Part shown: piece by piece, positions 11,551-23,203 of the stretch
How the letters are laid out: each line of letters begins with the position of its first letter
Position numbering within the stretch: the first letter of the stretch is position 1
Assembly: GCF_029873635.1 (NCBI RefSeq)
Contig: NC_080421.1
Span: 37,800,617-37,864,616, forward strand
Length of the DNA: 64,000 nt
Direction: 5' to 3'
Origin: Malania oleifera
Taxonomy: Eukaryota; Streptophyta; Magnoliopsida; Santalales; Ximeniaceae
Position numbers and translations under genes: made by a program
The notes under the pieces: generated by a model
The model's database searches: none
Seen by the model: only the letters and a program-made list of their open reading frames with translations
Told to the model about the DNA's origin: nothing

Positions 11551-12688
11551 TTGGAGAAAAACATCTTGGGAGTTTTATTTAGAATGGCACGAGCTTATAT
11601 TCATGTTTATATATAATGCTTGATTGCCTTTTTATTTACATCATTGGTTTTCAAAGATCAAAATTTCTCTCATTCTTTTTATTTGAAAATTTATTTTTGG
11701 AGAAATTTTTGGTTATTCAAATAAGACTTGAGCACATGTTTAATCTCATATATGTGTTGCTTGAAAGCCTTATTGAGTTCAATTTTTTAAGGTCAATCAT
11801 TTAGAAAGAAAACCCAAGTTCTCTTATTTTTATTTGAAAATATTTTTGGAGAAGAACTTTGGGTTATTCAAGAACTTTGAGCATATATTTAATTAATATA
11901 TATTGGCTTGAAAAGGTTCTTGAGAAAAGCCTTGAGCATTTATTTAATCATATACATATCTTCTCGGAAGGCTTGTTGATTATTTTTAAAGGTCATTTCA
12001 AAAGAGAAAATCATTTTCCATGTTCTCACGTTTTTATTTGAAAAATATTTTTGAGAGGAAAAACCATACTCTATTAAGCTTCATGTTTAAATTATATGAG
12101 AGCGCATATAGTATTTCAATTTGTACATATCAGAAGCATTTACTTGTACGTAAATTTTATTATCTATTGTATTCCAGGCGTGGCTTGAAGAGGGAGACTC
12201 ACCCTGTCAAGGGTCTCAGATAGACTTATACCTGGTTAAGAAAGTTCCGGATTGGTTTAGACCCGATTAGGAGAACTAGAAGCACCGTCCTGTAAGGTGT
12301 ATTGGTTGTGCCCCGTAATTTGAGTTGGGGAGTGTTCGCCCCTCAAGGACAGTGTAAGTGGCGTCGCTCCACTCGGTTAAAGTGAGCACTTAGTGAATCC
12401 TTGGGCTGCTGGCTTAAGGCGAGGATATAAACTGGTTTGATTGAACATCGATAACAAATTCAGTGTTCTTTCTCTTCCCTATACCTTTTACATTCCAACA
12501 CGTGCATATTTATGTTTAAATTTATTGTGCATGGTTTAAATATTTGCATATTCTTAACACCAGTGAAATTGATGAATGCTTAGAAAGACCATAAGTTGTA
12601 CTATACTGATTATAATTTGAAGTCAACTTAGGAAGAAATTTTTAAATACCCAATTCACCTCCCTCTTGGGCATACACCATTCTTATCA
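11551..12688 (+). mobile_element. 3' part of a Copia LTR, joined to the gag stub
   Basis: The end of this stretch is a recognisable LTR end of the group seen at 35046 and 50505: a block with 'gtgagcacttagtgaatcc', 'ggctgctggcttaaggcg', then 'cccaattcacctccctcttg' and a terminal TCA at 12688. The left part (11580-12170) is AT-rich with repeated 'ttttatttgaaaatattttt' blocks, like the R/U5 region of that LTR group. The U3 half and any internal region are missing. Confidence 0.65.
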
Positions 12689-13225
12689 TAAATAGATAGT
12701 GCAAATCATTAGTGAAAAAAATATCCTTATCTTTTTATGAAAAGACTAAAAACTTTTAAAATATATAATTATAAATTAACTTGTAAATAAAAGTATGCTT
12801 ATTTTAAAAAGTAAATTTCTATAAGTTACACATTCTAAAAGAGATAAATTTCTATATTATACCCAGAAGTGTAGGTAGTATATATCATTTTGTTTACAAA
12901 AAAAGTATTCTTAATTTATGAAAGTAAGATCAAATATTCTTAAAAGTAAATTTCTATAATATATATAAAAAAATTCAATAAAAATTTGATACCCTTATAT
13001 TTAGAATATGTACAAAAGTTAACGTTTGAACTTAAAGAAAAAATTATTTGGTTAAAAAATAAAATAAAATGAAATTATATATAGATATCTACATCTATAT
13101 CTATTTTATAATTATAAATTAATAAAATTATAAATAAATTAAATCATTTTGTGACAAAAATATCCTTGTATTTTAAAAGAAATACAAAATATTATAAAAT
13201 GAAAATAAACTCACTCAAAATTATA
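12293..13225. repeat. 933-bp tandem duplication, unit 1
   Basis: Unit 1 holds the end of the Copia LTR (to 12688) plus about 540 bp of flanking AT-rich DNA. The same sequence restarts at 13226 with TAAGGTGTATTGGTTGTG. The offset of the two starts is 933 bp. The units differ by scattered substitutions and small indels, so the duplication is old. Confidence 0.85.
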
Positions 13226-16200
13226 TAAGGTGTATTGGTTGTGGCTCAGCCCTGTAATTTGAGTTGGGAGTGTTCGCCCCGCAAGGACAGTGTAAGTGGC
13301 GTCGCTCTGCTTGCTTAAAGTGAACACTTAGTGAATCCTTGGGCTGCTGGCTTAAGGTTGGGATGTAAGCTGGTTTGACCGAACATCGAAAACAAATTCA
13401 ATGTTCTTTCTCTTCCCTATACCTTTTACATTCCAGAACATGCATGTTTATGTTAAATTTATTGTGCATGGTTTAATATTCGCATATTCTTAATACCTGT
13501 GAAATTGGTGAATGCTTAGAAAGACCCTAAGTTGTACTATATTGATTGTGATTTGAAGTCAACTAAGGAAGAATTTTTTAAATACCCAATTCATCCCCTT
13601 CTTGGGCATACACCATTTCTATCATAAATAGATAGTGCAAATCATTAGTGAAAAAAATATCCTTATCTTTTATGAAAAGACGAAAAGCTTTTAAAATATA
13701 TAATTAGAAATTAACTTATGTTAGCTTTGGTGCAATCCCAAGAGGGGGTGAATTGCTATTTAAAAATTTTATCTCCTAGGTCAATCCACTAACAGCAGTA
13801 TTACACAAACCTAAGGTCAGTCTAGTGCATATAAAATAAATCAATGTAAATATACAACGGAATTTAAATTGTAATAGAAATTTAACCAAACATGCACAAT
13901 AAAGCAATAAAAGAGACGACACCAAAAATTTTATCGAGGTTCGGCAAACTGCCTACGTCCCCACCTTGGTTAACAAGCACAAGGATTACCACTATAAGCT
14001 CACTTAACAAGTGGAGCGGCACTTAAACAACCAGGTCAATTAGCACAGGGCTGACCTCAACCTTTACAATTAAGTCAAATTAACACGGGGCTGACCTCAA
14101 CCTTTAACAATCAATCCTTACTGGGTTGGATTACTGCCCCCTCAGGCCACGCCTAGAATACAACAGATTTCTCAATAAAATTTGTATACAACAAATATGC
14201 TTCTCAACTAAGCAGATTATGTACTAATGTAATCAATACACTACTAAATAATATGATCAGATAAGCTCAGTGTAGCTTTAATGTCTATTCTCAAAGATTA
14301 ATGCAAATATTGCAATCAGTGCGCGAGAGTGTAAGTGATAGGATCTTTGTGTAAAAAATAGTCTCAATCACAATGCACTAGCAAAGATCACATGCACACT
14401 TCAAATATTTCAATAAATATTTTTCTCAAGATAAATCACAAGAGATATTCAACAATGGTTTGTAAAAATTTATTTGATCTTTGTATTAAGAAAATAATCT
14501 CAATCACAAGATATAGCAGCAAATATCTCAAAATGTATTTCTCAAATATAAGCACAAGAGATATTTTGAAAATGATTTGTAAAATATTTTTAGCAATCAA
14601 AATCCAATGTGAACTCCTTGAGTATTGTAATGACAATGCAAAACTCAAAAGCTCAATGAAGTATTCCTAAAGATGACTTATTAACAAAGTCTCATAGGGA
14701 AACTTAAAACTTTGCTCTCTAATAAAATACTTTCAATCAACAAGAACGAGAGAGAGCTTAAGCCTATGAGAAGAACACTCAATCACATTTACAAAGAGAT
14801 TTAAGTAATAAAATTTAGTAAAAATGAGTGTAGGAGACTTAAAAATGGAACTAGAATTTTTTGAATTTCAGAGGATTTTTGTTAATTAAAATTACTAATT
14901 CTTGACTAATTTTTGCAAATGAGGGGGTATATATAGAATTCCTCAAAATTATAACTGTTTATGACATATTAGTCGTTTTAGGAAAATTTTAAGTGAGGTT
15001 AGTAAAAATAAAAGCATTTTTAATCTCGGTAAAATTCTCCAACTCGAGAGTACCGATTGACTGAACTTAAGGTTTGGTTGACCAAGTGGCTGGGTTGGGT
15101 CGACCGGGAGAAATTTGAACTGAAAGGATGGTTGACCGAACTTGGAGGTTTGAAAGACGATTTTCCAAATCCGCACGGTTCATTCGACCAAGTCCATTTG
15201 AATTAGGAGGTTCGGTCGACTAGGGCATTGCCCATATGTTTCTGGTTGGTTGACCGAGCAATAAACTTGTTGGCCCAAGAAGGTTCGGTCGACCAAGTCT
15301 TGAATATACACTTCTGATCAGTCGACCGAGCAGTCAACTTGTTGACCCGTGGGGGTTCGATCTACCGAAGATCTTAGTGTAATTGAGTTCAGTCGATCGA
15401 ACATGCCATCCTAGGGCATTTCGACCTTTTTCCCTTTATTAAATTGTCCCTATTTATATGATGATTAATTTTAAGATAATAGGGAACATTTTCATGCATA
15501 ATAGTGTCCTATGGCCAGTCTAAGGTCTTTGAGAGCCAATCGAAAAAATTCGGCGTTGATCGACCGAAAGGTGCCCTATGGTCATTTGAGCTTATCTACC
15601 CTATCATGTATATAATGCATTAATTATTACATACCATTGAGCTTTAATTATTATAGACCCGAATAACAACTTAATTAAATTACAATGAATAAACATTCTG
15701 GGTCTTTGTCTTTTTTAAGCTCATATGTGTGGACCAATGATACTTTCGATTGGTCTTGCACACAAACTCATCAACCATTAAATACCACAATATTTGTCAT
15801 AATCAAAACGGAATATAACCTACAAGGTCAACAACTTGTAAACAAAGTATGCTTATTTTAAAAAGTAAATTTCTATAAGATACACTTTCTAAAAGAGATA
15901 AATTTCTATATTATACCCAGAAGTATAGGTAGTATAAATCATTTTGTTCACAAAAAAAGTATTCTTAATTTATAAAAGTAAGATCAAATATTCTTAAAAG
16001 TAAATTTCTATAATATATATAAAAAAATTCAATAAAAATTTGATACACTTATATTTAGAATATGTCCAAAGTTAACGTTTGAACTTAAAGAAAAAATCAT
16101 TTGGTTAAAAAATAAAATAAAATGAAATTATATATAGATATCTACATCTATATCTATTTTATAATTATAAATTAATAAAATTATAAATAAATTAAATCAT

Positions 16201-16279
16201 TTTGTGACAAAAATATCCTTTTATTTTAAAAGAAATAAAAAATACTATAAAAAGAAAATAAACTCAATCAAAATTAGAT
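13226..16279. repeat. 933-bp tandem duplication, unit 2, split by a solo LTR
   Basis: Unit 2 repeats unit 1 in two blocks, 13226-13718 and 15834-16279. Between them is a 2.1-kb solo LTR. Removing the LTR and one target-site copy restores a 933-bp unit. After 16279 the AT-rich host sequence continues beyond the duplicated part. Confidence 0.85.
13719..15833 (-). mobile_element. Solo Copia LTR (minus strand) in tandem unit 2
   Basis: On the plus strand it starts TGTTAGCTTTGGTGCAATCC and ends GGTCAACA. The start is the reverse complement of a SIRE-type LTR end (leading into CCCAATTCACC on the minus strand). It is flanked by ACTTA at 13714-13718 and ACTTG at 15834-15838; the uninterrupted copy in unit 1 reads ACTTG, so the left copy carries one mutation. 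No internal region is present. U3 (about 15040-15600 on the plus strand) is rich in variants of GTCGACCGAAC. Confidence 0.92.
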
Positions 16280-16900
16280 ATAATTGTTATGTTAAAATTT
16301 GCACCTAAAAATAAAATATTTAGCTGAAAAAAGAAAAAAAACTATATAAAAGTACAAATAGTATAAATAAATTTATAGATAAAAAACATTATTATTTTTT
16401 AAAAGTAAAACAAATATTTTTGAAGAAAATAAATTAAAAAAAATTAGATACATCTACATTTAAAATATGTTAAATAAAACGTATATTCAAAATAAAATAA
16501 GTAAATTTCTTTTTTGTGTTCTAAAATTATTGTTTAGAGTTCTGACACCATTTAAATAGATAATAATATAATTCTAAAAGATAAATTTTAGAAATAAAAG
16601 TGTAGACCTACAATTATATTGTCTCTAAATAATAAATTTTAAGTTTATTTAAAAAATTTAAAAAGTAAAATAAAAAATAACAATACTAAAGATTTTAGAT
16701 TGTAGATCACAACTTAGAAATAATAAAATTATTAATATTTTCATGGAGAGAAATCATTTATTGAAATTTGTATAAAATGAAAAAATAATAAAAATTATTT
16801 TTTATAAATAACTTGGAATATTCACACTCATATTGTGAATTAATTCATGATAATATATTATTAATTTGTTTTAAAATATATTTAAAATTTGTTAAAAATT
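16280..16900. other. AT-rich spacer upstream of the F-box gene
   Basis: Very AT-rich, without coding signal. Base composition changes sharply at about 16935, where a GC-richer, CpG-containing stretch begins. Confidence 0.6.
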
Positions 16901-16934
16901 ATCAAAATATTGTATACAATATACTTCCACAAAA

Positions 16935-17238
16935 AATCCATTACTCTGTTTGACCCCGGACTCAAAACGCGGCGTTCCGGGTTACAATGTAAACCAGCAA
17001 AATATGCGTGCTCATAAAACGAAAATGCCGCGCTGGCGCTGGGGCTACTAGGCGCGATATCCAAATTTTAAACGGCCGCCCTTTTTGTTCATCGAAAAAC
17101 GAGGAGCTCTTTCCTGGTTGCTTCCCAGACGCCCAGCGCCAAGACGTTGCTCTTTCTCTCTCCCTCTCCATCGGTTGCTCACTCGTCACTCATCTTCGCA
17201 GCTGGAGCAGTCTTCGTAGCCGAAGCTCTCCGTCGCAG
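16935..17238 (+). promoter_or_regulatory. Promoter and probable 5' untranslated exon of the F-box gene
   Basis: A GC-richer island in AT-rich surroundings, with several CG-containing words between about 16955 and 17110 and a pyrimidine patch (CTCTTTCTCTCTCCCTCTCC) at about 17150-17169, a common feature of plant core promoters and leaders. The stretch ends at CGTCGCAG followed by GT at 17239, a good splice donor. A leader intron would then run 17239-18138, ending in GTCCTCAG just before the ATG. The transcription start is not determined; the leader intron is inferred. Confidence 0.55.
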
Positions 17239-18138
17239 GTCTCTCGCTGTTCAGTTTCTGTAGTCGTAATATTTCGTGCAATTATCATGCCCACTGTTTG
17301 TTAATATGCATCCCTGCTTTTATTTTTTTTCGATTGGCACTGTCTGTTTGTGAATTGTGATTATGCTGAAAGGTTCCATTTCCATGTGCCCATGTCTCAT
17401 TCTTTTTTTTGTTTTCGGCGAGAAATCACTGAATTCGTTAGACTTAAGCACAAAGGCTTGGAGTTTACAATTTTTACAAAAGAAAACACAAAAGGGTTTT
17501 TCCAATTTGAAATTAAAAGAGGCCTTAGCTGCAGAAGAAGCGATATAGTGTGCGAATCCACTGTCCACTCTAGAAGCATTCAAAAAATTGCAGATCTTGA
17601 AGTTTGTTGCCAAAGAGATTATATTTTGGACTAAAATGTTGCAATATGATCCCAGGATGCTGGATGCACACGTTCCTCTGATAATGTATGCCCGTGTCTC
17701 ATGGATTTTAATGCAGTTTGATTTTTTATCTTTTTGCGTACGAAGTTGTAAATAAATTTATCGACGAGCAGCTTCCCCCACAGTACCCTTGCAAATCGCA
17801 TAACAAACTGTGAACTCCATGCTTCCTCGTAGGCTCACACTAAAGCTTCCAAATTCATTTTTATTAAATTATTAGATAGGAAAGCATTGGAGTTGGCATG
17901 CTTACATAGACAATGGTGATGGTTTTTGACAAGTCATGTTACAAGAGAAAGAGGAGGATAGGTTTTGCTATGACTTCGGGGCTATTAATTAAGTTCTGTT
18001 GGCCTTATTCCTTGTTGAAGTCAATTGATATATTAATTAAACGTTCAAATCATGCTTAAATTTCATCTATTTCTTCATTAATTTTATTTCTTTTGGCAGT
18101 TTGGTTAATCGGATTACCTGTTTGATCATTGTCCTCAG
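17239..18138 (+). other. Probable intron in the 5' leader of the F-box gene
   Basis: Bounded by CAG|GTCTCTCG and TGTCCTCAG|AG three bases before the start codon, about 900 bp and T-rich like plant introns. Short ORFs inside it on either strand resemble nothing known. Confidence 0.5.
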
Positions 18139-18141
18139 AGA

Positions 18142-19591
18142 ATGGACTCTCTACCTGATGCCATAGTCCAATGCTTTTTATCACATATGCGTAGTGCCTG
18201 GGATGTGGCAGCTTGTAGTTGTGTCTCCAAGCAGTGGAGGGAGTCTATCCGATTCACCAAGAGCCTGTATTTTCCCCGCAATTGTTTCGAAAACAATCCC
18301 AGTGCGGACAGTCCTGACAACATTGTGCTGAAGATGATTGCCTCTATTGTTCAATTGGAAGAGCTAGTTGTATACTGTCCTTTCCGTAGTGCAGGCCTTG
18401 CTTCATGGCTAGCACTGTTGGGCTCATCCCTGCGGTTTCTTGAGCTCCGAATGGACAATCTTTCTGAACAGCTGCTCAGTGTTGACAATCCCTCAAAAAT
18501 TGAATGCATTGGAGCTGCAAGGAATCTGGAGTCACTAAAGCTTTGGGGTGTCCTAATGACACAATTGCCTAAGTGGGATGTCTTTCACAAACTTCTAAAT
18601 CTTGAAATAATTGGTGCAAGATTAGAGGACCCTGCACTGTCTGATGCACTTCGAGCATGTCCTAATCTGACCCACCTCTTGCTACTTGGTTGTGAAGGGT
18701 TAAGATCAATTTCAATTGAGCTGCCAAAATTGGAGCATTGCAAGCTTGATTTTTATGGCCTGGGGAACTGTTCCCTTTCTCTCACTTCCCCAAAACTTGA
18801 ATTGCTTGAGGTACAAGGTTGCAGTTGGATAAGAGTTCGTGAGACTTGTTGCTTAAAGATTCTCTCTGTTGCAAATAATTCTGGTAATTTTTATTCGTAG
18901 TTCCTTTTATGAGTTTTATATGGAATATGTTAATTTCAGATCAGCATTTAATTGGGGTTTTGATATGGTGAATAGGAAAAGTCTACATGGTAGATTTTGG
19001 AAAATTTGGATCTCTTGAATTTTTAGCCATCAGAGGGGTCCAATGGTGTTGGGATGCCATTAGCAAAATGCTGCGATGGGCAAGTGAGGTGAAGCATCTC
19101 TATATGAAGGTGGAATTCGCTGGGGATTTTGATGACCTCGAGCCCTTTCCAGAGGTTGACCTTGTTGAATTCTTTAATAGCCATCCTAAGCTTCAGAAGC
19201 TTGACATGCATGGTGCCATGTTTGCTGCTCTTTGCCAGAAGAATAGCTTGAAAAATGTCAGTAGGCAATTACATCAAGTTGTCTCTTTTTTTTTTTTTCG
19301 TTCTGGAGGATTTTCTAGATTTCATGTGGTAATCTGTTTTATTTCTTTTTGTAGGTGGATTCAAGTTTCATAATTCCGTGTTTGGAGGAGGTTGTGATCA
19401 CAGTTAGATCACCATTAAATGCTGAACAGAAGATGAGCACACTTGAGTCTCTGGTGAAGTACGGGAAGAGTCTAAATAAGATGCTCATAAAGATTCTCCA
19501 GATGAAGAGCACTCACAACAGTACGGATGATTTCTTTGAAGAGATTTGCAAGTTTAGATACATGAACCGCAAAATTGTTGAAATTCAATAA
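18142..19591 (+). CDS. F-box/LRR-repeat protein, At1g10780-like
   Basis: Three coding exons, 18142-18883, 18976-19256 and 19355-19591, give 1260 bases (419 residues), free of stops. The introns (18884-18975, 19257-19354) have GT-AG ends and keep the frame. The protein starts MDSLPDAIVQCFLSHMRSA, then DVAACSCVSKQWRESI: an N-terminal F-box (residues about 1-40). Leucine-rich repeats follow, with blocks such as ALRACPNLTHLLLLGCEG, and a C-terminal part with CLEEVVITVRSPLNAEQKM. These blocks match the Arabidopsis F-box protein At1g10780 nearly along its whole length as I remember it. F-box proteins bind SKP1 and supply substrate choice to SCF ubiquitin ligases; this one's target is unknown. A polyadenylation hexamer AATAAA overlaps the stop codon (19587-19592). 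It is the only gene here that looks intact. Confidence 0.93.
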
Positions 19592-19592
19592 A

Positions 19593-20820
19593 ATCTATGG
19601 AGACCTTTCTATTCAAAACATTCCTTTTTGACACCCCAGTAAAAGCATGACTGCTGATGTTATGATGAACTTTGATGTTTCCTTTTTTATTAGTTTCACA
19701 AAATGTTCTCACATTTTCAATATATTTCCAAATTTTAATGCTCTCTCTGGTCTCTGTTTGACTTTATGAAGGTTTGCAAGTTTGCTGATAAATTTTAGAA
19801 CAAATTTTTAGAAAGGAACTGAACCAAAATACTTGGTAGGCTGGAGCCCTGTGCTCAGAGGGAAATAACAAACATCTGCACTTAGCTCATCACAAAATAG
19901 ACATGATGAAGCTTAATTACGTAGAATTTATCTGTTTGTATACGTTTCTTGGTACAATTTAATACTTTCACAGATCATCATCTTCAAAGCATTCCACTGG
20001 TTTGGTTGGTTTTGAAGGCCTCACACAAGTAGAAGTTATTAAATGTTTAAGCGATCTGTTGCCAATGAAAATGAGATGGATTTGCAGCCATCCTTGGCCA
20101 ATGAGCTTGTATCTTGACCAATGTCCATTGGTCTCTTTTCAATTATCTGCGAACTCGCAGCTTTTCAATTGTAGTTTTGCAGGTAGCCTGTTTTCAAATT
20201 GAATGGCCTTTGGACTTGACAAGTTGGTGCATTAGTCAATAGTTTAAAACCCTTGTACCTTTGGCAAACACGATATGAATGTAAATCCCTTGCTCCCTGC
20301 TGAAGAAGGAACAAAGTATGACTCTATGCATATTTGTCTAATATTTTGAAGTGGTCTTCCATTATAAGGAATGGGGAAGTGACGAGTTCATCAACTATGT
20401 AGATCAAATTATGTGCCAACGATAAATTGACAAGGAAGCTGTCTTCTCTTCGATCAGTTTCATTAACTTGCTGTGGGTTTGCTACATGCTCCTCTACTAA
20501 CAGTAGCATAAATACTTCTTGAAAGCCCCTGTCAGCAAGTATGGATGCAGTATGGATGCAATTTAACTGGTAAGGTATTTCTGCATTTGCATTTCTATTG
20601 GAGACAAAGTGATGGGGCATGCACATGCACAATTCCTTGTTTTAAATTGTAGTACAAGCGTTTAAATTGTAGTTTGAAATCAAATCCTTGTCCAATTTGA
20701 AAGGACACTGGGTCTGTTGAACCGGTGATGTATTACAATAATATTTAGTGTTATACTAATTTAAAAATGCTAAGATGCTAGCCATAATAACCTAGTAGCT
20801 AACTAGAGTGAAAAATTACT
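19593..20820. other. Downstream region of the F-box gene, no confident gene
   Basis: The first few hundred bases are T-rich and probably include the 3' untranslated region. A minus-strand ORF at 20324-20632 (102 codons, starting MCMCMPHHFVSNRNANAEIP) has fairly even composition but resembles no family I recognise. It could be a decayed gene exon or chance. A second short ORF at 20002-20202 is probably chance. Confidence 0.5.
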
Positions 20821-20929
20821 AATGCATTATAAAACTAGTACTGTTTATTATTGCTATTTCTTAAAAAGATATGTATTTTCATTGGATCAATCATTATTGT
20901 TATTAGGAAACATACATCAAAAGAGTGGA

Positions 20930-22010
20930 GAGAAGAAAGTGTTTGATTCAATTAAACAGGCTACTAGGCAAGTTGACAATGGTGGTAACCAAGTACCTTC
21001 CAATTCTTTTTATTATCAAAAGACATGAATTTTTTGAAAAGTATAATAAAAAGGAAAGAGAGAAAATAAGAGCTGATTGGTTAGAAGAAATGCAAAGGAC
21101 TCAAAAGAATATATATATATTTTTTGAAATATCTATAAGATAGACAAACAGTTAATGCTATTCGTGATAATAAAAAGAATTGGAAGCTACTTGATAATAA
21201 TAATGTTTCGTCAATATATCCACCGGTTAATATGTTTAAAATAGATTATAAAGGAACAAAAGTTATAGTCTCACCTTACAAAGAAGTGAAAGATGGAAAC
21301 AACGAATTTGATCAGATAATTAATCAAAATAGTTACATAAATCAAATATTACAAACTATTGCAAATCAATCTACAAGAATTGAAAATCTTTTAGATGAAT
21401 TAGTAGATATTAAATTTAATAGCACTTTCGAAAAAGGCGAATCAAACAAAATTAAAAAACAAGAGCCTATATTCAAACTTTTCTCAATTAAAGACATTAA
21501 TTTTAGCTTTGAATCTCAAAATGATCAAAATGTGAAAAATTTTTTAGAAATACTTGAGAAGTACAAAGATAAAGATAAGAATATTAATACCTTGACAAAA
21601 GAAGAAGCCATTCATAATTTAGAAAAGAATTTTAAGGGAGAAAGTGATTTTGAAATTAATAAGATAAATAATTTATGGAAAAATAAAAGTAATAGAACTT
21701 ATTACAAAAGACCAACACCTCCAAGTTTGTTATTTGAAGATGAACCTTTAAAAATAGAAAGAAGTTTTAGTGGTAATGCTTTATATGAATGGAATTTAGA
21801 TGGTTTTACAGAATATCAAATTGTCACATTAATTCAATAAATTACTTTAGCAGCTACTGCCTTCAAACTTAATAATACAAGAGCAGAAGAACCAACTACA
21901 GCAAATTTACTTGTTCAAGGATTTAATGTATCACTTAAAGCCTAGTGGGATAATTATCTCACTTCAAGAGAGAAAGAAGAAATATTTGTTGCAGTCAAAA
22001 TTGAAGAAGT
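20930..22010 (+). pseudogene. Caulimoviridae-type polyprotein fragment (possible endogenous pararetrovirus)
   Basis: The longest open part (21232-21840, 202 codons) and the broken frames on both sides read as one protein. Upstream (about 21030-21230) are pieces with a basic, helical region. The central part has a lysine- and asparagine-rich linker, and its end carries YEWNLDGFTEYQIV. After a stop at 21838-21840 the match continues with KLNNTRAEEPTTANLLV, then a GF..SLKA-WDNYL block in which the usual G residue and flanks are altered. This 'Y-EWN-DG ... A...K ... GWWDNYL' arrangement is what I associate with coat/gag-like parts of plant pararetroviral (Caulimoviridae) polyproteins integrated in plant genomes. 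No protease, RT or RNase H part follows, so it is an inactive fragment. A Ty3-like gag is the alternative. Confidence 0.5.
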
Positions 22011-22014
22011 CAGT

Positions 22015-22060
22015 GGTTATTGTTGTTGTTGTTGTTATTATTATTATTATTATTATTAAA
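22015..22060 (+). repeat. GTT/ATT trinucleotide tract
   Basis: A run of GTT units followed by ATT units lies directly at the right end of the virus-like fragment, which loses its similarity here. Confidence 0.75.
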
Positions 22061-22114
22061 TTATATTTTAGTATTTATTATAAAAGAAGAAGCAAGTTTG
22101 AATTTCAAAACCTA

Positions 22115-22563
22115 TGTGGGCCCCACACAACTTCGAGACCCATGTGGGCCCCACGTAGGCCCCACATAGTTTCATGAGCCCATATGTATTGGATGTGGGA
22201 ATGCTCACGAGGCGACTTAAATTATTATATAATAATTATATATATATTTTATCATATATTTCTACAATGTATATCGGTCAAAGATATTATTTTATATTTA
22301 TATACGTGTAAAAACAATGTCTACTCTATTTATCCTATGAAATTCTATTTTGATCAGATCGACCTCCAGGGAGCGATTGAGTCGCAATGGTCTCTGAACA
22401 CTCGTTAAGACAAAATCTTTCTTAGGCATTAAATACGAAATCAAGGATCCTAACAAAGAAACACATTCGTATTGACCATTTTTATTATTTTATTATTATA
22501 CTAGGGTAGTGTGTGAAAGTAAATAACTATATTACTATGCTTTATATTTTTGGGATCATCACA
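22115..22563 (+). mobile_element. Possible short LTR or LTR-like stretch
   Basis: Begins TGTGGGCCCCACACAAC and ends TTTGGGATCATCACA, a terminal wording often seen in plant Gypsy-type LTRs. Near the start the block GGGCCCCAC or a close variant occurs three times within about 60 bp. Flanks do not give a clean target-site duplication and no coding part is attached, so this is a tentative call. Confidence 0.3.
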
Positions 22564-22892
22564 AGCCCTACTCATATCAATTGTTAACAACAATTGGTCT
22601 TGAAGAAAATGAATGAAGATTGTGTTTAAAGACATAAGTAATGATGAAGTTAAATCTTATTGAAGAAAGATTTCAAGATGGACACAAAGAAAGGAAGTTA
22701 AAGCATGAAGACTTAGTGCTTAGAAAGTTTTATTTTATACAAGTCTCATGTAAGTACTTCACAATTTCAATATGGATGCTTGAAGCTCTTAGGAAATATC
22801 ATTGACTTAGAGACCTATTTTTAAACCATGGAAAATATTTTCATAAAGTCTCAAATAAGTTGAAATGTAAGGTGTACTCCCAAGAGAGGGGG

Positions 22893-23171
22893 TGTAATAA
22901 CCCAGAGAATTAAATAAGGTCTCGTCGACGAACACAGAGGATTCGTCGACGAGAACATATAGGGGCCTCGTTGACGAGGACATGTCTCGTCGATGAGAAG
23001 ATATCGAGAGAGGGGTTTTTGGCAGTCAGAAATTCGTCGACGAGGGATACGGATTCGTCGACGAACTTTCTTCAGTAACTCGTCGACAAGATGACGTGTC
23101 TCGTCGACGAAGCTGGGGTTATAAATAGCTAAAACCCGGATTTTTCTGCAGAATTTGGCGCAGGAAGCTTA

Positions 23172-23203
<32 letters not shown>

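Noticed and set aside
16882..17304. Several ORFs on both strands over the F-box promoter and leader
   Set aside because: They overlap each other in a GC-rich promoter stretch; no recognisable protein, and the leader exon with pyrimidine patch explains the region better.
17320..17634. Overlapping ORFs on both strands before the F-box gene
   Set aside because: They sit in the probable leader intron and have no family resemblance.
22920..23105. Regularly spaced palindromes as an operator or integron-type array
   Set aside because: They lie within a clear LTR with target-site duplication and vary in spacing and sequence; interpreted as U3 motifs of the Gypsy element.
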